Shown: positions 1 through 7,427 of the stretch, piece by piece
How positions within the stretch are numbered: position 1 is the first letter of the stretch
Layout: every line of letters starts with the position of its first letter
From: Deltaproteobacteria bacterium
Lineage (GTDB): Bacteria; Desulfobacterota; Desulfovibrionia; Desulfovibrionales; Desulfovibrionaceae
DNA: 7,427 nucleotides
NCBI GenBank assembly: GCA_025350085.1
Contig: JANXYI010000211.1
Coordinates: 1-7,427 of the forward strand
Reading direction: 5' to 3'
Translations under genes and position numbers: made by a program
Notes under the pieces: model-generated
Database searches by the model: none
What the model was told of the DNA's origin: nothing
Seen by the model: the letters and a program-made list of their open reading frames with translations, nothing else

Positions 1-87
1 GAACTCGTCGAGCATCCGGGCCAGGAGCAGGCCCTTTTCTTCCGTGGACAGGCCGGGCGTGGCCGGCATTGCGCGATTCTTCTTCAT
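1..87 (-). CDS. 5' end of an unrecognised gene, cut by the window edge
   Basis: Reading the minus strand from the ATG at 87-85 gives 29 open codons that run off the window. The peptide begins [20 protein letters not shown] and continues with a Leu/Ala/Arg helix-like stretch ending LDEF. Third codon positions are mostly G or C, as in the other genes here, which supports real coding. A GGGGG run at 95-91 precedes the ATG by only 3 nt, which is short for a Shine-Dalgarno. A second in-frame ATG at 69-67 is an alternative start. The gene diverges from the ligase gene at 442. There is no recognisable domain or signal peptide, so no function is proposed. Confidence 0.42.
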   Translation of the reverse strand, partial: MKKNRAMPATPGLSTEEKGLLLARMLDEF

Positions 88-428
88 GTTCCCCCATGCA
101 CGCCGTGCGGCGCGTTCATGTCGGCCTTGTACTGGAAACGCCGGAGCAGCGCAACGACAGGGCTTGTGGCCACGCCAGGCCTTGGCAACCGGCCGGAAAT
201 CCCGGCCAACCTTGACGCAGGGCCGGGTTTCGGGCATGGACGCAACAGGCTACGCGAGCCTTGCCGCGGCTTGCTGCCCCTGCTGGCTGCCATTTGCAGC
301 ACAGAAGCCGCGACACGGGTTCGGCACAGGCCAACCGTTGCAGCCAGGGCCACGGGACAGCGACCGTGGCCGTTTCGTTGCGGACGTGAGCCCCCAAGGC
401 CGCCGCCCCCATCGCCTTGCACCAGCCC
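88..428. other. Divergent intergenic region, no convincing gene
   Basis: About 340 nt lie between two divergently oriented starts. Reading frames cross it on both strands, but their translations are Arg/Pro/Ala-rich and lack any family resemblance, as expected for G+C-rich non-coding DNA. It holds two clear inverted repeats: GGCCGG at 191-196 with CCGGCC at 202-207 (5-nt loop), and an 8-bp perfect pair at 348-371 listed separately. A TTGACG at 212-217 resembles a -35 box but has no acceptable -10 box 16-18 nt downstream. Any promoters for the two flanking genes should lie here, but none can be named with confidence. Confidence 0.6.
348..371. promoter_or_regulatory. 8-bp perfect inverted repeat in the paaK leader
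   Basis: GGCCACGG at 348-355 is the exact reverse complement of CCGTGGCC at 364-371, with an 8-nt spacer. It lies about 70 nt upstream of the ligase ATG. As RNA it would form a stable hairpin. It is followed by GTTTCGTTG rather than a run of T, so it is not a standard intrinsic terminator. It could be an operator half-site pair or a leader structure. Function is not established. Confidence 0.35.
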
Positions 429-434
429 AGGAGG
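429..434 (+). promoter_or_regulatory. Shine-Dalgarno that fixes the paaK start
   Basis: AGGAGG at 429-434 is a near-perfect ribosome binding site 7 nt before the ATG at 442. The frame stays open upstream to 118, but no such site is seen there and the family's N-terminus begins at about residue 1 of the 442 start. Confidence 0.85.
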
Positions 435-441
435 ACAGACC

Positions 442-1743
442 ATGATATTTGATGTGGAAAACGAGACCCTGCCCCGGGAGGACCTGCAGAAGCTCCAGCT
501 GCGCAGGCTCCAGGACGTGGTGGCGAGAGTGTACGAGAACGTGCCCTTCTACCGCAAGAAGCTCGACGAGCGCGGGGTCAAGCCCGAGCACATCCAGCAA
601 CTCTCGGACGTGACGCTGCTCCCCTTCACCGAGAAGCAGGACCTGCGCAACCACTACCCCTTCGGGCTCTTTGCCGTCTCGCGCGAGAACATCGTGCGCA
701 TCCACTCGTCCTCCGGCACCACGGGCAAGGCCACGGTGGTCGGCTACACCCGGCGCGACATCCGCACCTGGGCCAAGCTCTGCGCCCGCTGCCTGGCCGC
801 GGCCGGGGCCCACAGCGGCGACTTCGTGCACAACGCCTACGGCTACGGCCTGTTCACCGGCGGGCTCGGCGTGCACTACGGGGCCGAGGAGCTGGGCGCC
901 ACCGTGATCCCCATCTCCGGCGGCGGCACAAGGCGCCAGGCCATGCTCCTGCGCGACTTCGGGGCCACGGTGCTCACCTGCACACCCTCCTACGCCCTGC
1001 ACCTGTGCGAGGCGGCCAAGGAGATGGGCATCGACATCCGCGAGCTGCCCGTGCGCATCGGCATCTTCGGGGCCGAGCCCTGGACCGATTCCATGCGCAC
1101 CGAGATCGAGACCAAGCTCGGCATCACGGCCATCGACATCTACGGCCTGTCCGAGATCATGGGCCCGGGCGTGGCCATCGAATGCGCCAAGGTGAAAAAG
1201 GGCCTGCACATCCAGGAGGACCACTTTTTGCCCGAGATCATCAACTCCGACACCGGCGAGCAGCTTCCGGCCGGTGAAAAGGGCGAGTTGGTCATCACCA
1301 CCCTGACCAAGGAAGGCATCCCGCTGTTGCGCTACCGCACCCGCGACATCAGCCGCCTGAACACCGCGCCCTGCCGCTGCGGCCGGACCACGGCGAGGAT
1401 GGAGCGCATCACGGGCCGCAGCGACGACATGCTCATCATCCGCGGGGTCAACGTCTTCCCCTCGCAGATCGAGACCATCCTGCTGGAAACCGAGGGCCTG
1501 ACCCCGCACTACCAGCTCATCGTCACCCGCGAGGGCAACCTGGACAACATGGAAGTGCGCGTGGAGGTCGACGAGAACGTGTTCTCCGACCAGGTCAAGA
1601 ATTTACAACGCCTCGAATCCAAGATAGAAAAGAACATCAAGGAGTTCCTGGGCGTCACCGCCCGGTGCAAGCTGGTGGAGCCCAAGGGCATCGAGCGCAG
1701 CGAAGGCAAGGCCAAGCGCATCATCGACATGAGAAAGCCATAG
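442..1743 (+). CDS. paaK: Phenylacetate-CoA ligase (aryl-acetate:CoA ligase, AMP-forming)
   Basis: A cytoplasmic 433-residue adenylate-forming enzyme, the usual PaaK length. The family activates phenylacetate, or related aryl acetates such as indoleacetate, with ATP and then CoA, releasing AMP and PPi. Visible motifs in order: the phosphate-binding loop [10 protein letters not shown] (residues 89-98), YGLSE (234-238), RYRTRD (297-302), a CRCGR cluster (311-315), the hinge [20 protein letters not shown] (325-344), and the C-terminal EGKAKR with likely catalytic K423. The start at 442 is set by AGGAGG and family length; the in-frame extension to 118 is rejected. It is followed after 84 nt by an ACT-domain gene, the pair forming one unit ended at 2316. 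Two rare codons (TTA for L388, ATA for I395) sit in an AT-richer patch near 1600. In anaerobes such ligases work with indolepyruvate ferredoxin oxidoreductase; that partner is not in this window, so the exact substrate is inferred. Confidence 0.93.
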   Translation: MIFDVENETLPREDLQKLQLRRLQDVVARVYENVPFYRKKLDERGVKPEHIQQLSDVTLLPFTEKQDLRNHYPFGLFAVSRENIVRIHSSSGTTGKATVVGYTRRDIRTWAKLCARCLAAAGAHSGDFVHNAYGYGLFTGGLGVHYGAEELGATVIPISGGGTRRQAMLLRDFGATVLTCTPSYALHLCEAAKEMGIDIRELPVRIGIFGAEPWTDSMRTEIETKLGITAIDIYGLSEIMGPGVAIECAKVKKGLHIQEDHFLPEIINSDTGEQLPAGEKGELVITTLTKEGIPLLRYRTRDISRLNTAPCRCGRTTARMERITGRSDDMLIIRGVNVFPSQIETILLETEGLTPHYQLIVTREGNLDNMEVRVEVDENVFSDQVKNLQRLESKIEKNIKEFLGVTARCKLVEPKGIERSEGKAKRIIDMRKP

Positions 1744-1782
1744 GGACATGAGAAAGCCGTAGGGACATGAGAAAGCCGTCGT
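1726..1782 (+). repeat. Three tandem copies of a 19-bp unit across the paaK stop codon
   Basis: The unit is GACATGAGAAAGCCRTAGG. Copy 1 (1726-1744) encodes the last ligase residues DMRKP and the TAG stop. Copy 2 (1745-1763) differs from copy 1 by one base (A to G). Copy 3 (1764-1782) matches copy 2 for its first 16 bases, then diverges. Copies follow head to tail with no spacer. Because the stop is inside copy 1, changes in copy number would not alter the ligase; they would change only the spacing to the ACT gene. Copies 1 and 2 each hold a five-codon ATG-to-TAG reading frame (MRKP); copy 3 runs one codon further to a TGA at 1782-1784. Confidence 0.9.
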
Positions 1783-1827
1783 GAGAGGACTGAACCCCGT
1801 GCCACACAAAGCCAAGCGAGGAGCGTC

Positions 1828-2259
1828 ATGAAGGTCGACCAACTCTCCATCTTCCTGGAAAACCGCGCCGGCCGACTGGCCGAGGTCACGCGCATCCTGA
1901 GCGAATCCGGCGTGAACATCCGCGCCCTGTCCCTGGCCGACACCTCTGATTTCGGCATCCTGCGCCTCATTGTCTCGGATTTCGACACGGCCAAGGAGAA
2001 CTTGAAGGCCGGGGGCTTCACCGTGGGCCGCACCACGGTGGTGGCGGTGGAGGTCCCGGACCAGCCGGGCGGCCTGCACAGCATCCTGGACATGCTGCGC
2101 GACGCCAAGATCAACGTGGAATACATGTACGCCTTCGTGACCCAGAGCGGGGCCAACGCCATCATCATCTTCCGCTTCGACCGCACGGACCAGGCCATCG
2201 AGCTTCTGGAAAAGAACAACATCCGCATGGTTCCCGGCGAGACCCTGTACAAGATGTAG
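1828..2259 (+). CDS. Tandem ACT-domain protein, probable amino-acid sensor
   Basis: A 143-residue soluble protein made of two ACT domains and little else. ACT1 spans about residues 3-68 with the ligand-loop motif [10 protein letters not shown] (11-20). ACT2 spans about 70-141 with [10 protein letters not shown] (78-87). ACT domains are small beta-alpha-beta-beta-alpha-beta folds that usually bind amino acids at domain interfaces and adjust the activity of a partner enzyme. No catalytic domain is attached. The start is supported by GAGGAG at 1818-1823, 4 nt before the ATG. It follows the ligase gene directly and shares its terminator, so the likely role is amino-acid-responsive control of the ligase or of aryl-amino-acid metabolism. 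That role is inference. A general relative of the acetolactate synthase regulatory subunit is the main alternative, but no ilvB-like gene is nearby. Confidence 0.88.
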   Translation: MKVDQLSIFLENRAGRLAEVTRILSESGVNIRALSLADTSDFGILRLIVSDFDTAKENLKAGGFTVGRTTVVAVEVPDQPGGLHSILDMLRDAKINVEYMYAFVTQSGANAIIIFRFDRTDQAIELLEKNNIRMVPGETLYKM

Positions 2260-2277
2260 CACGCAGACGGCCAGAAG

Positions 2278-2316
2278 GGCGGCAGGAAGAGGCAGGCCTC
2301 TCCGGCCGCCTTTTCT
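2278..2316 (+). terminator. Intrinsic terminator of the paaK-ACT unit
   Basis: Outer arms GGCGGC (2278-2283) and GCCGCC (2305-2310) and inner arms AGAGG and CCTCT around a CAGG loop build one long hairpin with a small internal irregularity, followed directly by TTTTCT at 2311-2316. It starts 18 nt after the ACT-gene stop codon. Confidence 0.85.
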
Positions 2317-2372
2317 GTTGCCACGACCTGCTCCCCCCGGTGTGTCTGGGCCTGCACGTCAGCGGACCGTGC

Positions 2373-2389
2373 GTCTTTGCACCAAAGAC
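2373..2389. promoter_or_regulatory. 17-bp palindrome, candidate operator
   Basis: GTCTTTG (2373-2379) and CAAAGAC (2383-2389) are perfect inverted arms around CAC. The site lies 10 nt upstream of the promoter-like pair at 2400-2428, in a locally AT-richer stretch. Size and symmetry suit a dimeric repressor or activator site, but as RNA it could equally be a small hairpin. No T-run follows, so it is not a terminator. Confidence 0.35.
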
Positions 2390-2399
2390 TTCAAAGGCG

Positions 2400-2428
2400 T
2401 TGCCGAAGAGGTCCGGGATGTGTATGAG
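2400..2428 (+). promoter_or_regulatory. Weak sigma-70-type promoter candidate for the Hpt gene
   Basis: TTGCCG (2400-2405) and TATGAG (2423-2428) are separated by exactly 17 nt, each matching four of six consensus positions. It lies after the terminator at 2316 and about 115 nt before the GTG start at 2543, so the Hpt gene needs a promoter in this interval. The match is modest and could be chance. Confidence 0.3.
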
Positions 2429-2532
2429 GATAAAGAACTCGTTGTGTGGTCCGCGCGCGCGAGGCCTGGTGCGCATTGTGGCGCGGCCAGCCCCGCTCAT
2501 AGCGTCACGGGCTGATGCGCAACCTGTGCACT

Positions 2533-2537
2533 GGAGG
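2533..2537 (+). promoter_or_regulatory. Shine-Dalgarno supporting a GTG start
   Basis: GGAGG lies 5 nt before the GTG at 2543. This is the main reason to choose GTG over the internal methionine codons, which fall inside the Hpt fold. Confidence 0.7.
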
Positions 2538-2542
2538 CGCCT

Positions 2543-2947
2543 GTGACCGACCCCGCCCGCCCGCCCGCCAAGAAACGCCCGACGGCCAAGGAAAGCCCGT
2601 CCGTCGACGCCCGGCCGCCGATCAATGCGGAGTGGCTGGCGCGCATGCGCAGCATGAAGCCGGATTTCCTGGCGCGGATGTTCGAGATCTACCTGGCCGA
2701 CGAGCCCAAGCGCTTCGCGGACCTGTGCGCGGCCGTGGCCAGCGGCGACATGGTGCAGGCCAACTACCTGGCGCACTCCATCAAGGGCGCTGCCGCCACG
2801 CTGGGCATGGAGCGCCTGTGCGACGCCTGCCGGGACCTGGAGCACTCGGCCCGCGACAACGAGGCCGCACCCTTGGCCGGGCAGCTCAAGCTGGTTGGGC
2901 GCGAGCTGGAGGCCGTGTTTGCGGTGATGCGGGCTGGCACGGACTGA
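2543..2947 (+). CDS. Stand-alone Hpt (histidine phosphotransfer) protein
   Basis: A 134-residue cytoplasmic protein. Residues 1-26 are a Pro/Lys/Ala-rich, probably disordered tail. Residues from about 28 to 132 are helical and carry the Hpt signature AHSIKGAAATLG, with H78 as the expected phosphate-accepting histidine and K81-G82 completing HxxKG. Hpt proteins shuttle phosphate between the receiver of a hybrid sensor kinase and a downstream response regulator. There is no kinase core, receiver or output domain, and no two-component gene adjacent, so this is an orphan relay component whose partners are encoded elsewhere. The GTG start has a good ribosome binding site at 2533-2537. It stands alone between the terminator at 2316 and the shared terminator at 2974-3008. 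Confidence 0.88.
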   Translation: MTDPARPPAKKRPTAKESPSVDARPPINAEWLARMRSMKPDFLARMFEIYLADEPKRFADLCAAVASGDMVQANYLAHSIKGAAATLGMERLCDACRDLEHSARDNEAAPLAGQLKLVGRELEAVFAVMRAGTD

Positions 2948-2973
2948 TTCTGGCCACGCCCCCCCTGCCCAGA

Positions 2974-3008
2974 CAAAAACGCCGGACCCTTGCGGGCCCG
3001 GCGTTTTG
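2974..3008. terminator. Bidirectional terminator between convergent Hpt and dapB
   Basis: Arms CGCCGG (2980-2985) and CCGGCG (2998-3003), an A/C mismatch, and inner CCC/GGG pairs around a TTGC loop form a strong hairpin. A run of five A lies on the left (2975-2979) and four T on the right (3004-3007), so each strand ends in a U-tract. It serves the plus-strand Hpt gene and the minus-strand dapB operon. Confidence 0.9.
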
Positions 3009-3027
3009 TTCTTGATGCGTCGAGCGG

Positions 3028-3807
3028 CTAGAACAGGTCGGCCATGCCGTAGAGACGGCCCGGCTGCTGCTTGTTCAGCCACTTGGCCGCGCGCAGCGCG
3101 CCCTGGGCAAAGGTCTCGCGCGAGTGCGCCCGGTGCGTCACCTCGATGCGCTCGCCCGGGCCGAAGAAGTACGCCGTGTGGTCGCCCACCACGTCGCCGC
3201 CGCGCAGGGCCATGACGCCCAACTCGTCCTTGGGCCGCTCGCCGATGATCCCGTCGCGGCAGTGGCGCTTGACCTCGTCGTAGATGAGCCCGCGCGCCTC
3301 GGCCATGCACTGGGCCAATTTCAGGGCCGTGCCGCTGGGCGCGTCCTTCTTGCGGCCATGGTGGATCTCCATCATCTCCATGTCGTAGGCCGGGCCAAGC
3401 ATCTGCACCAGCTGCGGCAGGATCTTGAGCAGCACGTTGACGCCCACGCTCATGTTCGGGGCCAGCAGGAGCGGGATGTCCTTGGCCGCGGCCGCCACCA
3501 CAGCGGCCTGTTCGGGTTTCAGGCCCGTGGTGCCGATGACCATGGGGTTGCCGTGCTTGCGGCACTCGCGCACGTGGTCCAGGGTGGCCTCCGGGGAGGT
3601 GAATTCCACGACCACGGCGCGCGGGGTCTTGGCCAGCACCTCCTCCAGGTCGTGGGACACCACGCAGTCCAGGTTCTCCAGCTCGTCCAGGCGCTCCACG
3701 CGCTCGACCACGGCCTTGATCTCCAGGTCCGGGTCCTGCTGGGCCAGGCGAATCAGGGTGCTGCCCATGCGGCCGCAGCCGCCCATGATGATCACGTCAC
3801 AGCTCAT
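3028..3807 (-). CDS. dapB: 4-hydroxy-tetrahydrodipicolinate reductase
   Basis: A 259-residue enzyme of the diaminopimelate/lysine pathway. It reduces the product of DapA with NAD(P)H to tetrahydrodipicolinate, feeding peptidoglycan and lysine synthesis in the cytoplasm. The N-terminal Rossmann fold shows GGCGRMG (residues 9-15), then GTTG (92-95). The family signature is [15 protein letters not shown] (147-161), where H149 and K153 match the catalytic His/Lys spacing of the family. The C-terminal domain then returns to complete the nucleotide fold. The ATG at 3807 has GGAG 6 nt upstream. It is the last gene of the minus-strand operon, 45 nt after ligA, with the bidirectional terminator just beyond its TAG. 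Length and motifs are intact. Confidence 0.96.
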   Translation of the reverse strand: MSCDVIIMGGCGRMGSTLIRLAQQDPDLEIKAVVERVERLDELENLDCVVSHDLEEVLAKTPRAVVVEFTSPEATLDHVRECRKHGNPMVIGTTGLKPEQAAVVAAAAKDIPLLLAPNMSVGVNVLLKILPQLVQMLGPAYDMEMMEIHHGRKKDAPSGTALKLAQCMAEARGLIYDEVKRHCRDGIIGERPKDELGVMALRGGDVVGDHTAYFFGPGERIEVTHRAHSRETFAQGALRAAKWLNKQQPGRLYGMADLF

Positions 3808-3852
3808 GTCTTTCTCCGTGTTTACTGAGGCCGATTTTCAGGGGCCAATCTT

Positions 3853-7256
<3,404 letters not shown>

Positions 7257-7258
7257 CC

Positions 7259-7427
7259 CTATTCTCCCAATTGCAGCAAGCGTTCACGCAGGGCCAGCAC
7301 CCTGTCGCGCAGGCCCGCTGCACGCTCGAATTCCAGTTCCTTGGCCGCCTCGCGCATCTCGCGCTCCAGCGCGGCGATCTCTTTCTTCAGCCGTTTCGGG
7401 TCCAGCTCGCGCAACAGCTCGTCCGGC
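7259..7427 (-). CDS. uvrB: UvrABC system protein B, C-terminal end only
   Basis: The last 55 codons and the TAG (7261-7259) of a gene entering from the right edge. The peptide is the UVR domain, a helical hairpin with the pattern IAALEREMREAAKELEFERA followed by AGLRDRVLALRERL. This domain at the extreme C-terminus is characteristic of UvrB, the damage-verification helicase of nucleotide excision repair, where it contacts UvrC. UvrC carries a similar motif but internally, so UvrB is preferred. The stop is 2 nt before the ATG of the channel gene, so uvrB is the upstream member of the minus-strand operon. The remainder lies outside the window. Confidence 0.85.
   Translation of the reverse strand, partial: PDELLRELDPKRLKKEIAALEREMREAAKELEFERAAGLRDRVLALRERLLQLGE

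Noticed and set aside
212..240. TTGACG as a -35 box for paaK
   Set aside because: At 17 nt spacing the -10 position reads CATGGA, matching only two of six consensus bases.
290..304. Sigma-54-like TGGCTGCCATTTGC in the paaK leader
   Set aside because: The GG and GC elements are 9 nt apart instead of the required 10, so it does not fit.
118..441. In-frame upstream extension of the ligase by 108 residues
   Set aside because: Arg/Pro-rich translation with no resemblance to the family, no ribosome binding site seen at 118, and a near-perfect AGGAGG placed for the ATG at 442.
250..1509. Long open frame antisense to paaK
   Set aside because: Low-complexity Gly/Ala/His/Val-rich translation typical of the shadow of a G+C-rich gene; paaK itself has all its motifs on the other strand.
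2452..2461. CG dinucleotide run (five CG)
   Set aside because: Too short to be meaningful in G+C-rich DNA; no link to the neighbouring motifs.
2340..2546. Small plus-strand frame from GTG 2340 whose TGA overlaps the Hpt GTG
   Set aside because: The overlap is tempting as coupling, but there is no ribosome site at 2340 and the peptide has no recognisable character.
2165..3565. Long minus-strand frame covering dapB, the Hpt region and the end of the ACT gene
   Set aside because: It overlaps three well-supported genes in the wrong frame and crosses two strong terminators. A short stretch (about 2370-2450) looks protein-like only because the DNA there is AT-richer.

Overview
The window is G+C-rich bacterial chromosome with tightly packed genes. 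Gene content and protein style suggest a sulfate reducer of the Desulfovibrio group (Desulfovibrionales). The main clues are a phenylacetate-CoA ligase paired with a double-ACT protein, an enlarged NAD-dependent DNA ligase, and the order uvrB - K+ channel - ligA - dapB. This placement is inference from protein resemblance; no database comparison was possible.

Layout. Positions 1-87 (minus) hold the first 29 codons of an unrecognised gene. Positions 88-441 are a divergent intergenic region with no convincing gene but two good inverted repeats. Positions 442-2259 (plus) hold a two-gene unit, phenylacetate-CoA ligase followed by a tandem ACT-domain protein, closed by a strong intrinsic terminator at 2278-2316. 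A perfect 19-bp tandem repeat straddles the ligase stop codon. Positions 2317-2542 are intergenic, with a 17-bp palindrome and a weak promoter-like pair ahead of a stand-alone Hpt phosphotransfer gene (2543-2947, plus). A bidirectional terminator at 2974-3008 separates it from a convergent minus-strand operon. Read in its own direction this operon is uvrB (3' end only, 7427-7259), a two-TM potassium channel with a cytoplasmic RCK/TrkA module (7256-6219), ligA (6222-3853) and dapB (3807-3028). Junctions are 2 nt, a 4-nt overlap, and 45 nt.

How the genes work together. The ligase/ACT pair probably activates aryl acetates to CoA thioesters under amino-acid control. The minus-strand operon combines nucleotide excision repair (UvrB), nick sealing (LigA), ion control (channel) and lysine/diaminopimelate synthesis (DapB). 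The repair genes are logically linked; the channel and DapB look like passengers of a shared housekeeping transcript, although the tight coupling of the channel to both repair genes is notable. The Hpt protein has no visible kinase or response regulator partner here.

I found no mobile element, CRISPR array, tRNA or rRNA, and no clear undescribed multi-gene system. The most unusual items are the roughly 100-residue insertion inside the LigA catalytic domain, the 19-bp tandem repeat at the end of paaK, and the channel embedded between two DNA-repair genes.
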